Notes under the pieces: model-generated | Database searches by the model: none | Seen by the model: only the letters and a program-made list of their open reading frames with translations | What the model was told of the DNA's origin: nothing | Position numbers and translations under genes: made by a program | Assembly: GCF_003443615.1 (NCBI RefSeq) | Contig: NZ_CP031967.1 | Location: forward strand, 4,154,001-4,218,000 | Source of the DNA: Alteromonas sp. BL110 | GTDB lineage: Bacteria > Pseudomonadota > Gammaproteobacteria > Enterobacterales > Alteromonadaceae | Direction of reading: 5' to 3' | Length of the DNA: 64,000 nucleotides | Shown here: positions 6,676 to 14,030 of the stretch, in pieces | Layout: every line of letters begins with the position of its first letter | Numbering within the stretch: the first letter of the stretch is position 1

Positions 6676-7032
6676 GCTTCTCGCATAATCAACCATGAAA
6701 AGCGCGCTGCCAAGATACAAACTACAAGCAGACACTAAGAACTGCCTCTCTGTATAAAGCCCCATATACAAGGCGATTGTTAGTGAAGCGCAACCTAACC
6801 CGATAGAATAAATTGTAAACTTGCTAATTTTGGGGTAGCGAATAACTGAGAAACAGGCGACACCTAAAGCAAGCAGACCAATAAGCATTACTACCGTTAC
6901 AAAAAATGATGAAATGTCGTAAAACGTGCCATGAGCAAAAACCATAAACCCTAATGCGGTTATTCCAAGCCAATGTATACTAGCTGGAAGTATAAGTAGA
7001 GCAAGCAATGCTTTCTTGAATTTAGTGCTCAT
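6670..7032 (-). CDS. Cassette-encoded membrane protein
   Basis: A 120-residue protein with about four hydrophobic helices (residues 7-33, 42-65, 73-92 and 98-115), so an integral inner-membrane protein of unknown function. Its stop codon is part of the attC box at 6669-6675, and another attC-like site begins 13 bases before its start, so it occupies one whole integron cassette. It begins MSTK and shares the bases ATGAGCACTAAA with the gene at 8025-8462, another small membrane protein in the same array. No catalytic motif seen. Confidence 0.7.
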   Translation of the reverse strand: MSTKFKKALLALLILPASIHWLGITALGFMVFAHGTFYDISSFFVTVVMLIGLLALGVACFSVIRYPKISKFTIYSIGLGCASLTIALYMGLYTERQFLVSACSLYLGSALFMVDYARST

Positions 7033-7044
7033 AATTTATTTTGC

Positions 7045-7131
7045 ACCTAACGCTTAACATATGGGGATTTTAGGAGCGCTTTTGGCCGAAGGCCAGCGAG
7101 TAAAATTCCCACCATGATGTTTTTGTTAGCT
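7045..7131 (-). other. attC-like site
   Basis: Minus-strand reading opens with AGCTAAC (containing the stop codon of the 64-residue gene) and closes with GTTAGGT, 87 bases apart. Interior arms GGGAATTTTACTCGCTGGCC and the matching GGCCAAAAGCGCTCCTAAAA are imperfectly complementary. The opening box deviates at one position from RYYYAAC. Confidence 0.65.
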
Positions 7132-7320
7132 GTCTACTCTGTTATTTGACTTTAACTTTTTAGCAATTAAATCCACAAGTGGAAATGCTATACCTGCGAA
7201 AATACCAAATACTAGTGCTTCATTTTGTTCTGATATGTACTCGGAAAATAGGTATAGAAATAAAGCTCCTGATACACCGACAAAAACTCCGATGCCAATA
7301 GATTTAAATAGTGATTCCAT
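7126..7320 (-). CDS. Small cassette-encoded membrane protein
   Basis: A 64-residue protein beginning MESLFKSIGIGVFVGVSGAL with two hydrophobic helices (about residues 8-28 and 36-53) and a charged tail (KKLKSNNRVDS). The ATG follows GGAGAA at a short distance. The stop lies in the attC-like site at 7125-7131, so this is a single-gene cassette. No family recognised. Confidence 0.65.
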   Translation of the reverse strand: MESLFKSIGIGVFVGVSGALFLYLFSEYISEQNEALVFGIFAGIAFPLVDLIAKKLKSNNRVDS

Positions 7321-7337
7321 AATTGAATTCTCCTTAA

Positions 7338-7444
7338 GACCGCTAACGGCGCTAGCACGTGGGCTAAAATCCGAGCGGAGCGAGTCAGCCCACGTGTTAG
7401 CGTCCCAACGACCGAAGGGAGTGCCAACAGCGTTTTGTTATACA
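7338..7444 (-). other. attC-like site, degenerate boxes
   Basis: Minus strand runs from GTATAAC to GTTAGCG over 107 bases. Strong internal arms ACGTGGGCTGACTCGC and the complementary GCGAGTC...CCCACGT region give the cruciform expected of attC. The outer boxes depart from consensus, but position, size and the adjacent stop codon of the upstream gene fit. Confidence 0.55.
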
Positions 7445-7448
7445 CACA

Positions 7449-7907
7449 TTAACCGTGATGCCTGCGAATATGCGTAATCAGCTTATCTTCATTGAATTCT
7501 AAGGTTACTATATTTACAGAGCTGTAGGTTATATCTTTGTCTAAATGACTTGGCCTGACTTTTCCTGACTCAGTCATCTTAATAATGGCAACATTTCCCC
7601 CAGTAATCATTTCGTTTATGACTATTGAACTGTAGTAAATTTTGTCCCTCATTTTGGCAATCATACCTTCACGTAAAGCGGACTTTTCCGTAATCGTTAC
7701 ATTAAACTTCACATGTTCATCGACGAATTCGTCTGCAATTAGATTAATAAAGGCATCAATATCATGAATTGTAGTATCAGGTTGCTGTCGAGCATTTTTG
7801 GCTTCCACAAACTTTGTTGCTAGTTGCTCCAGTTCTCCCTTAGAGAGAGCTGCATTGGCAACAAACGATAGAGGTAAAAAGACAAATAAAAGTAAGAGCT
7901 TATACAT
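7449..7907 (-). CDS. Exported SnoaL/NTF2-like protein in a cassette
   Basis: A 152-residue protein starting MYKLLLLFVFLPLSFVANAA, a clear Sec signal peptide with cleavage after ANA. The mature part (FVEAKNARQQ, IDAFINLIADEF, VKFNVTITEKSALREGM, then alternating strands ending IRRHH) looks like the small cone-shaped NTF2/SnoaL fold used by many periplasmic binding or catalytic proteins. This is a structural guess. The ATG at 7907 was chosen over 7961 because it gives an intact signal peptide and follows GGAAG. It sits between two attC-like sites. Confidence 0.65.
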   Translation of the reverse strand: MYKLLLLFVFLPLSFVANAALSKGELEQLATKFVEAKNARQQPDTTIHDIDAFINLIADEFVDEHVKFNVTITEKSALREGMIAKMRDKIYYSSIVINEMITGGNVAIIKMTESGKVRPSHLDKDITYSSVNIVTLEFNEDKLITHIRRHHG

Positions 7908-7920
7908 AATCTTCCTTGTG

Positions 7921-8030
7921 TGTATAACTTTCCAATAACGGGCGCAGGACATGTGGGGCACAATGGCGCAGCCGCCCCGCGTGTATGCGTCCCAGCGAAC
8001 GAAGTGAGTGTGTTGATTGGGTTGTTATAC
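7921..8030 (-). other. attC-like site
   Basis: Minus strand runs from GTATAAC (holding the TAA of the next gene) to GTTATAC over 110 bases, with GC-rich complementary arms around GCGGGGCGGCTGCGCC and GTGCCCCACATGT. The two boxes are exact inverted copies of each other, though off consensus. Confidence 0.6.
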
Positions 8031-8462
8031 GCGTTTGCCATTAATTGCCTTGTACCCAAAGAGATAGCATAGACCAACAAGTAGCCATACAACACCCACA
8101 ATCAAAACCGTGTCAGTTACCTTGTTTGGGTGCCTCATCCAGAGTTGAATTGGCAAAATGCCACGTATAATACACGCAGCAGCAATTGCATATATGCCAA
8201 AGCTGAGTAACGGAAGCCTACGAATGAGTGTAGCGCCCGACAGAGCGTAACAGCCAAAAACGATAAATATTGCCGAAACCACGATCGTACCCAGCGGTGC
8301 CAAAAGTGTTCCCGCTTTAGCCGATTCAATTACGCTTACTGGAGCCATTTGAGTCTTAAAGCACTGGGGTCCCAAAAAGATGCAGGATAGGTGAGCGAAA
8401 GCGGTTAATACAGCTATTGATGCAGCTATTAATAACAGAACTATTCCTTGTTTAGTGCTCAT
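8025..8462 (-). CDS. Cassette-encoded four-helix membrane protein
   Basis: A 145-residue integral membrane protein with four hydrophobic helices (about residues 7-28, 52-75, 82-103 and 118-138) and short loops. The pattern recalls other small four-helix hypothetical proteins of marine bacteria; no transport or enzyme motif is visible. Its stop codon lies in an attC-like box and a GTATAAC box lies 20 bases before its start (8483-8489). The sequence beyond that box does not continue as an attC, so this could be the last complete cassette at this end of the array. Confidence 0.65.
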   Translation of the reverse strand: MSTKQGIVLLLIAASIAVLTAFAHLSCIFLGPQCFKTQMAPVSVIESAKAGTLLAPLGTIVVSAIFIVFGCYALSGATLIRRLPLLSFGIYAIAAACIIRGILPIQLWMRHPNKVTDTVLIVGVVWLLVGLCYLFGYKAINGKRV

Positions 8463-8493
8463 TAATTAATAATTCCAGTAGCGTATAACAGCG

Positions 8494-8703
8494 TACTCGT
8501 CCCCAAACCGTCATGCTAATCCACACCACTTTGGAACACTTCTCCTTTCTAATACTCAATACTCTAAACTACAACAAACAGAGAAATAAAGAAAAAACTG
8601 TAATGTCGTTTTTCGCTCATTTATATAAAAATACCAAACCGACGTTCAGATAAATTTGGTGTATTTCACGCAAGCCAAAAACAAAAAAGCCAGTATTAGC
8701 TGG
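8494..8703. repeat. Direct repeat, copy A (left boundary of the retron block)
   Basis: About 210 bases that match 13786-13992 in the same orientation at roughly three-quarters identity. Shared landmarks: TACTCGTCCCCAA, CCGTCATGCTA, TCCACACCACT, ACTCTAAACTA, CAACAGAGAAATAAAGAAAAAA-like, and the tail CAAAAAAGCCAG...AGCTGG. The tail in copy B is the terminator of the DUF1244 gene, which suggests copy B is the ancestral location. Confidence 0.8.
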
Positions 8704-8714
8704 AGTATATAAAC

Positions 8715-8732
8715 ATGCCTGTCTTGTTTAGC
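8715..8732 (+). repeat. Array motif copy
   Basis: ATGCCTGTCTTGTTTAGC, one base from consensus. From 8704 to 9086 I see only motif copies and no convincing gene. Confidence 0.8.
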
Positions 8733-8850
8733 TTTAGAAACAAAGCTAATCATGGGCTGGAAGAGTGTTAGGGAAGCGCTCGTTCAGGGTTGACAAAGGG
8801 AGTCATACCAACACCCCACTAAGGGGCGATAACACATGTAGTGTAAGAAC

Positions 8851-8866
8851 GACTGTCTTGTTTGGT
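8851..8866 (+). repeat. Array motif copy, degenerate
   Basis: GACTGTCTTGTTTGGT. The ATGCC start is lost, the TGTCTTGTTT core remains. Confidence 0.6.
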
Positions 8867-8923
8867 TACCAAATCGGCGAGCAGGTTCTTTTGGTGTATC
8901 TCACGCAAGCCCAGAAAAGAAAT

Positions 8924-8941
8924 ATGCCTGTCTTGTTTAGT
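8924..8941 (+). repeat. Array motif copy
   Basis: ATGCCTGTCTTGTTTAGT, an exact consensus copy. The 30 bases before it (GGTGTATCTCACGCAAGCC) repeat part of direct repeat copy A (GGTGTATTTCACGCAAGCC at about 8659), so this region is itself partly duplicated. Confidence 0.85.
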
Positions 8942-9038
8942 TTTTTGTTTATAGAAGCTTCATTTCCGGAATGAAGTTAGCAAAAAAAGAAAGCCAGAGT
9001 TGCCGACAGAAACAAAATATATGCCTTTGCTCACAAAG

Positions 9039-9074
9039 ATGGTTTTTGTTTAGTCTTTAGTCATGACAGGCATA
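9039..9074. repeat. Back-to-back motif copies downstream of the retron
   Basis: A degenerate forward copy (GATGGTTTTTGTTTAGTC with one extra TTTAGTC heptamer) runs into an inverted copy ATGACAGGCAT. It lies just after the retron reverse transcriptase stop codon. Confidence 0.65.
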
Positions 9075-9086
9075 CTTAGGAAGTAG

Positions 9087-10046
9087 TCACACGATTTTAG
9101 GACTAATTTTGTTTATTGCGTCTGAAGAAGGATACTTTCTCCTCAAACCGACAATGTAAGTATACAACTTGTTATAGGCACGTCGATCTACAGAGTAAAT
9201 ATATGATAATAGCCCATTAACATGAGAGAAGTCTGAAGACTTACCTGTAAATAGATGATGTAGCTTTGCCCTAATTTCTCTGTATTTAACACGCCCTATC
9301 CCTACAAAGCTCTCCGAAATTATGAGACCAGTAACCTTTTTCTGACGTTTCGTACCGCACAAGACTGTCTTTTTATGGTTAATCTTGAAACCTTCATCAT
9401 CAATAATGGTCCCGATAAAGTGCTTAACTTTTCTAATTTTTGACGCCGTATGAGCGGAAAATGTCATATCGTCAGCATAACGAGTGTAAACAATACCTCT
9501 CGGCCCTGCATAACCTTGAATCCTAGCGTCAAGTTTCGCACATACTAAATTTGCCAATTTTGGAGAAGTAGGCGCTCCTTGAGGTAGACCACCACCATAA
9601 GTACAAAGATTAGTTAGCAAAATCGCCAAATCTTTATTGTAACCTACAGAACTGAAAACTCCATAAACCTTAGACGCCGTAACAGAAGGGAAAAAATCCT
9701 CGAGATCTATTGTCAATAAATAGTTGGAACCAATATGTGGACGAGCATTTTCAAGAATTGATGCTCCAACTTCGAAACCTTTCGAGCAAGGAGATGATGA
9801 AAGCTTGTCTAGGATATTTCTCAAGATCCAAGCCTGGACGGCTTTAAGTTCCCTAGAGGGTTGAGAAATAAGTCGACTCTTTCCACTCACTTTGGGGATT
9901 GGATAAACCTTGTAATGAGACTTAGCTGTTGCAGAGAGGTAGCGAATTTTACCCACAGAAAGTCGAGATTGATTAGCGAAGTCATCAACGGATAGCATTG
10001 CAGGCAATCCAATGTTTCTAAGGCTATATATATTTTTTGAAGTCAT
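9087..10046 (-). CDS. Retron reverse transcriptase (Ec86-like)
   Basis: A 319-residue reverse transcriptase from the ATG at 10046; a GTG at 10058 would add four residues but falls inside the a2 repeat of the retron RNA. The palm motifs are present: TIDLEDFFPSV (first aspartates), GLPQGAPTSPKLAN, and YTRYADDMTF with the catalytic YADD near residue 191. A VTG motif follows (KVTGLIISES), which is typical of retron enzymes and helps bind the cognate RNA. It reverse transcribes the msd part of the adjacent RNA, priming from a guanosine 2'-OH to give branched msDNA. Gene order effector, ncRNA, RT is exactly that of Retron-Eco1 (Ec86). Length normal. Confidence 0.95.
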   Translation of the reverse strand: MTSKNIYSLRNIGLPAMLSVDDFANQSRLSVGKIRYLSATAKSHYKVYPIPKVSGKSRLISQPSRELKAVQAWILRNILDKLSSSPCSKGFEVGASILENARPHIGSNYLLTIDLEDFFPSVTASKVYGVFSSVGYNKDLAILLTNLCTYGGGLPQGAPTSPKLANLVCAKLDARIQGYAGPRGIVYTRYADDMTFSAHTASKIRKVKHFIGTIIDDEGFKINHKKTVLCGTKRQKKVTGLIISESFVGIGRVKYREIRAKLHHLFTGKSSDFSHVNGLLSYIYSVDRRAYNKLYTYIVGLRRKYPSSDAINKISPKIV

Positions 10047-10050
10047 TTTT

Positions 10051-10215
10051 GGCGACACACCCTTACGTCTTAAATCGCGGATGAAAAGGTGCAGTTCCAG
10101 AAACTACTGTATTCTGGCTCTGCACATTTTCATGCGACATTGAGTCAGATTGTTTGCAGGATAGCGAAGCGCTATCCAATGAACCAAGTAAGTTCATTCG
10201 CTAAGGGTGTGCGCC
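10051..10215 (-). ncRNA. Retron msr-msd RNA, Ec86-like
   Basis: Transcribed on the minus strand. Ends are the a1/a2 inverted repeats: GGCGCACACCCTTAG at the 5' end (overlapping the effector stop codon) and CGTAAGGGTGTGTCGCC at the 3' end. Inside msr are two hairpins: AATGAAC/GTTCATT (10178-10198) and the 8-bp GGATAGCG/CGCTATCC (10159-10177). The msd holds a long hairpin at 10083-10131 with arms GAAAATGTGCAG and CTGCACCTTTTC and an inner CCAGAA/TTCTGG. From memory of Ec86, the stretches CACCCTTAGCGA, ATCCTGCA and AATCTGA are shared. The expected branching guanosine is the G of TTAGCG, just after a1. Confidence 0.9.
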
Positions 10216-11106
10216 AGATACGATTCTATCATAACGTATGGTTGCATTTCTACGATTTCCCGCATTCAATATTTCGAGCCTTACCTTGTCCAAGTATGTG
10301 TTATCGAATGTATTTCTCACATATTCAGCACCTAAAGGCGTCATTTGGTAGCCAGTGACAGTTCGTGATATAAATTTCTTAAAAGCCAACCTTCCTAGTG
10401 ATGATTTGGTCGCAATATCACATAATACTTTATCTTGTTTGGTCGCAAAACCAATCAATTTTGAAAGCATAAAATTGTTGATTTTATCTAGTAGGTAAAT
10501 GCAAGGAAGAATAAAGTTTTCAGCTTCTAATATATTTGCCACGTCTTTTTCTACAGGGTGCTCCTTCCGTATCATTGTAATATAGTTATTAACATTTCGA
10601 TATATCCGTTGGTATTCATCAGGGTCAGTTAAATGATCATAATTAATATGGATAACTTTTCCTGTTCCTGATGACTTTATTAATCTATAAGGTCCATAGT
10701 TGATAAAACTTTTGTTGCTTTTATACTTTTTATTAGAAAGCACAACCATTTTACGAGCAAGTCGATCATTATTCGAAAAAGCCCCAATCTCAGCAAACGA
10801 TCCAGGACTTTCGGGGAAGAGAACTATTGCATCAACACTATCCGCCAAAATTCCTTCTAGCTTTAACAAGCTATGTTGACCTTGACCCGCTAACAAATCG
10901 TCAAATAAGTCCTCTGGGTACAATAATTCATATCGAGGATAATGCGAAAATACAGCAGCCATTTGTGAACGTGCTGTCTTATCATTCTTTATGTCTGCGC
11001 CACACAAAAACACTGTGACTCGCTTGCGATTACGAGGTACAAAAATTTTGTCCTTAATAACCCGAGCTACGTGCTCAAGTTCTTGGTCTGTCAAAGACTT
11101 ATTCAT
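10201..11106 (-). CDS. Retron effector: nucleoside deoxyribosyltransferase-like with C-terminal DNA-binding domain
   Basis: A 301-residue protein closely resembling the Ec86 effector. Shared blocks include YPEDLFDDLLAGQGQHSLL (residues 63-81), LFPESPGSFAEIGAFSNN (residues 96-113, with the likely catalytic Glu106), KSFINYGPYRL, NFILPCIYLLDKIN and the C-terminal GYQMTPLGAEYVR region that looks like a winged helix. In Ec86 the msDNA-RT complex holds this toxin in check until phage attack, and release harms the host cell. The gene ends ...SGAHP with its stop inside the a1 repeat of the retron RNA, as in Ec86. RNA and RT follow on the same strand, so the three form one operon. Confidence 0.93.
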   Translation of the reverse strand: MNKSLTDQELEHVARVIKDKIFVPRNRKRVTVFLCGADIKNDKTARSQMAAVFSHYPRYELLYPEDLFDDLLAGQGQHSLLKLEGILADSVDAIVLFPESPGSFAEIGAFSNNDRLARKMVVLSNKKYKSNKSFINYGPYRLIKSSGTGKVIHINYDHLTDPDEYQRIYRNVNNYITMIRKEHPVEKDVANILEAENFILPCIYLLDKINNFMLSKLIGFATKQDKVLCDIATKSSLGRLAFKKFISRTVTGYQMTPLGAEYVRNTFDNTYLDKVRLEILNAGNRRNATIRYDRIVSGAHP

Positions 11107-11261
11107 ACACGACCTAATTGCCTAAATAACTTATTGAAATGATACACTATTGTTCGCTGTAATTGTTAACCCATTGGGCGGAACATACATGCTATATTTG
11201 TGAAAAGGATTCTCTACTGCAAGTCTTTGCCTTCGATCTGTTGGCTTTATTAGTTCTTTTG

Positions 11262-11840
11262 CTAACGCTTTGTTAGTTGTATTAAAGCTTGAGTCTTAAA
11301 CGCCTTTGATAGTCTTCGTAATCTAAACCAAGCAAATATAGAGAGTATAAATACAGCAACACTTAAGTTAACAGTTATATGTTGCGTTTTACCAGTGAGT
11401 GTTAAATGAGAAATAAGACCGCAGGCAAATGAATTTAAAGCCATCCCTCTAGCAATACGATCCCTACTTATATAAGCCTCCATTGTCTTGATAGTGTCAG
11501 ACGGAGAATACGATAAAATTTCCGCACTTCGTTTATAGGGTTCTGATTTAGAAGTACCTACTAATAAAGTAAACAGCCATTTTAACCACCTAGGACAGGA
11601 AATGCGTCCTGAAATAAACTCGGCTATATTATTAAATCTTTTTAGCAAATAAGATGATGAAACATCTACATATATTCCAAACACATAAGCAATCGGAAAA
11701 ATACAAATAACTATGACCTCTTTGTAGTCTTTAATATTTTCAGCGGAGATATCTACATATTGTTTAGAATATAAGCCTATCCATATCAAGGATATGATTC
11801 CAGTTATCAGATATTCGATTAATGCCGCAGCGTATTTCAT
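11262..11840 (-). CDS. Hypothetical membrane protein upstream of the retron
   Basis: A 192-residue protein with four hydrophobic segments: two near the N-terminus (about residues 5-22 and 41-60) and two near the C-terminus (about 133-150 and 155-172), separated by a basic central domain of about 70 residues (RISCPRWLKWLF, SDTIKTMEAYISRDRIARGM). The ATG follows GGAGGTATT. No family recognised. It lies 155 bases upstream of the retron effector on the same strand. The layout (membrane segments flanking a cytoplasmic domain) would suit a membrane effector, but nothing in the sequence proves a defence role. Confidence 0.6.
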   Translation of the reverse strand: MKYAAALIEYLITGIISLIWIGLYSKQYVDISAENIKDYKEVIVICIFPIAYVFGIYVDVSSSYLLKRFNNIAEFISGRISCPRWLKWLFTLLVGTSKSEPYKRSAEILSYSPSDTIKTMEAYISRDRIARGMALNSFACGLISHLTLTGKTQHITVNLSVAVFILSIFAWFRLRRLSKAFKTQALIQLTKR

Positions 11841-11929
11841 TAATACCTCCTAAGAATCAAATATGCATACGTGAATGGTTTGGAGACAAGAGCAAGACAA
11901 GCACTAAATTTATAACTCAGTACACAAGG

Positions 11930-11978
11930 ATGCCTGTCTTTCATAGTCCCTTACACAAACATGCCTGTCTTGTTTAGT
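11930..11978 (+). repeat. Two array motif copies
   Basis: ATGCCTGTCTTTCATAGT and, 31 bases later, the exact ATGCCTGTCTTGTTTAGT. From 11841 to 12130 there is otherwise an inverted repeat CACCTC/GAGGTG at 12006-12028 and a GC-rich stretch at 12060-12110 that might be a worn attC, but no gene. Confidence 0.75.
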
Positions 11979-12130
11979 ATTTCTTTTTATTAGCCATAAG
12001 TCACCTCTTATCTAACTATAGGAGGTGTCCACTAAGTTTGGGTAAGTCCTAAATTAGCGCCTTGGTAAACGGCGCAGCTTTGCTTCGTCCGGCGGTGGGC
12101 CCCAGGCTCGTAACGCATTTGACCTACTTG

Positions 12131-13747
12131 TTAATTTTTCTTTGGTTTGCACTTTTTTGTCTTTAACCAATTTTGGTCAATATCTATTTTAGATAAAGAA
12201 ATTTTGTAATTTAGCGCCCTCAGAGTTTTTAAAGAATTCTTTAATGTCACCTTTGAAAAGAATGGGAGCTCTTTCGGTATATCTTTGGTTGTAGCAATTG
12301 CATAAACCACCTTATATTCGCTTGGATCAGGCCTTAATTTTGGGTCTGCCAATTTGATTGATGCAGGCAATTTGGGGTTCAATTCTTTTCTGTAGTCAGA
12401 GTCTTTTATAAACGCTTCCGCAGCGACAAATCCTTGAGAGAATAGATGACTTAATGTGCTCGAGCTTCTGTATAACTTGACATGAATAAATTCATTTCCA
12501 TCCTTTATCAAGTCACAGTGCTCTAACTTGTCATATGGACCTCCAATCTGGATATTTTTTTTATCCATCAAGCAAAAAACACTGTTTGTCTTTGCCACCA
12601 GCTCATTGTAGTCGCCTTCATCATCATGAGAATATGTGGGAAACGAGAATGGATGAATATCAATATCGCTTAGGTAGTCATCCACTGCTGATACAAAATC
12701 ACAGTTTACTTTGTACCATACTCCATTTCTTAGAATATACTGATCGTTTCCAAATTTAATTTCAGCATACAAGCAGCGGTAGACAGTCCAACTTTTTATA
12801 GACTGATACTCATTGTTGTTTACGTGAACAACGTTGTTCTTCATTAACTCAACTGTAGGGGTAATTCCGTTCAGGTATGTTATATAGTCATCGAAAGATA
12901 AAATCACATGTCGAAGGGTTTTCTGATACATATCAAATGAGTAGCCGATTTGACCTTCCCAGTCTACTATTTCCGGCTCCCCTAACCAGAAATTAGAAAC
13001 ATTGTTACTACTCAAGTATTGATCTAGTTCCAAGTCTAAAATTTCAATCTCGTCATAGTCCCGAACTCTATTGATATTTTCTACCCAACTAAATTTATCT
13101 GGAAGATTAGAACGATATTGTTTGATGGACTTCGAAAGAATCGCGGGTATATCTGAAAGGTTAGTTTCTACTGCTATTGTCAGCGCATCCCTGCCAGTTA
13201 CATGACTGCCAAATTCTCTTACAAGTGATGTTCCTGTTACCGCATAAAGCATCTCCATCTCAGAATCCAAATGAAGATTAAATATGTCTACATCCCGTGT
13301 GCTTTGAGTTCTTGAATTCAATGGATTGTGGTCATAACTGGCTTTGTCTAAACTTCTCAGTTTGTCGGGATCTACCGAGTTCAGCGTCACCTTTAAACCG
13401 AAATCACGCTCAATAGACTCTTGCTTTAAAAGATGAAAACCAGTGCCAAAAGACAGTACAAATGTAGCTCCAGTTATTCTTACTACAAATACAGCTCCTA
13501 CATTTGAAGAGGTGCCAAATTCTGAAACATCAACTTGGGCATCTATTGTAAACAATTGAGTCCAAGGAGGAGAGTTTTTAGGTGGTTGCTTTTTTATGTA
13601 AAGGCGGGCTGATTCTGTTTCTGGCAAATCCAGCTCAATAGGTTGCTTAGCGTTTTCTAACTTTATAACATCAGAATCCGGCTTGCTCGCATCTCTCGTT
13701 AAATAGATAGACAGCTTTTCCTTTCTGATTTTCTTTACTTTTGCCAT
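12131..13747 (-). CDS. DUF6119 / TIGR04141-type protein
   Basis: A 538-residue soluble protein. The N-terminus (KLSIYLTR, a variable spacer, WTQLFTIDA, then VGAVFVVRITGATFVLSFGTGFHLL near residues 83-105) and the RDFGLKVTLNSVDPDKLRSLDK block are characteristic of the sporadically distributed TIGR04141/DUF6119 family, as is the later FCLMDKKNIQIGGPYDKLEHCDL segment and SxxLSHLFSQGFVAAEAF. The biochemical role is unknown to me; members occur patchily in accessory regions. It lies inside the direct-repeat-bounded block with the retron. Single gene, ATG after AGAAGGGAT. No membrane segment or signal peptide. Confidence 0.75.
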   Translation of the reverse strand: MAKVKKIRKEKLSIYLTRDASKPDSDVIKLENAKQPIELDLPETESARLYIKKQPPKNSPPWTQLFTIDAQVDVSEFGTSSNVGAVFVVRITGATFVLSFGTGFHLLKQESIERDFGLKVTLNSVDPDKLRSLDKASYDHNPLNSRTQSTRDVDIFNLHLDSEMEMLYAVTGTSLVREFGSHVTGRDALTIAVETNLSDIPAILSKSIKQYRSNLPDKFSWVENINRVRDYDEIEILDLELDQYLSSNNVSNFWLGEPEIVDWEGQIGYSFDMYQKTLRHVILSFDDYITYLNGITPTVELMKNNVVHVNNNEYQSIKSWTVYRCLYAEIKFGNDQYILRNGVWYKVNCDFVSAVDDYLSDIDIHPFSFPTYSHDDEGDYNELVAKTNSVFCLMDKKNIQIGGPYDKLEHCDLIKDGNEFIHVKLYRSSSTLSHLFSQGFVAAEAFIKDSDYRKELNPKLPASIKLADPKLRPDPSEYKVVYAIATTKDIPKELPFFSKVTLKNSLKTLRALNYKISLSKIDIDQNWLKTKKCKPKKN

Positions 13748-13785
13748 AAATCCCTTCTCGGCTCAGCGCTGTAAAACTAACAATT

Positions 13786-13992
13786 TACTCGTCCCCAAGC
13801 CGTCATGCTATTCCACACCACTCTCAGGTACTTGTCCTTTTTATATGCCATTACTCTAAACTATAACCAACAGAGAAATAAAGAAAAAATCGCAATGCCT
13901 TTTATCACTCACATATTAAAAACGGCAAATAGAAGGGTAGGTACATTTGATGCGTCCCCTACCCAAAAAACAAAAAAGCCAGCATAAGCTGG
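13786..13992. repeat. Direct repeat, copy B (right boundary of the retron block)
   Basis: The partner of 8494-8703. It spans from 38 bases upstream of the DUF6119 gene to the terminator stem of DUF1244. The bases just outside both copies (TAAC, four bases, then TACTCG) also agree. Confidence 0.8.
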
Positions 13993-13994
13993 CT
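13972..13994 (-). terminator. Terminator of the DUF1244 gene
   Basis: Stem AGCCAGC/GCTGGCT with a three-base loop, followed on the minus strand by six T. Confidence 0.8.
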
Positions 13995-14030
13995 TCAAAA
14001 CACAAAAACAAGTTTCTTCCTATCTAAAAA

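Noticed and set aside
8483..8500. An attI site next to the last attC cassette (and a second at 13777)
   Set aside because: Both repeat copies begin with TAAC plus TACTCG, which resembles a cassette junction, but there is no integrase gene nearby and the box is too short to call.
10089..10358. A plus-strand protein-coding gene across the retron RNA
   Set aside because: It runs antisense to the msr-msd RNA and effector, which explain the region fully; no ribosome binding site or protein similarity.
869..11978. CRISPR array formed by the repeated 18-bp motif
   Set aside because: Spacing is irregular, copies occur in both orientations, whole genes lie between them and no cas genes are present.
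12050..12130. An attC site after the DUF6119 gene
   Set aside because: A GC-rich stretch with some complementarity is visible, but neither end box matches and the arms are not in attC order.
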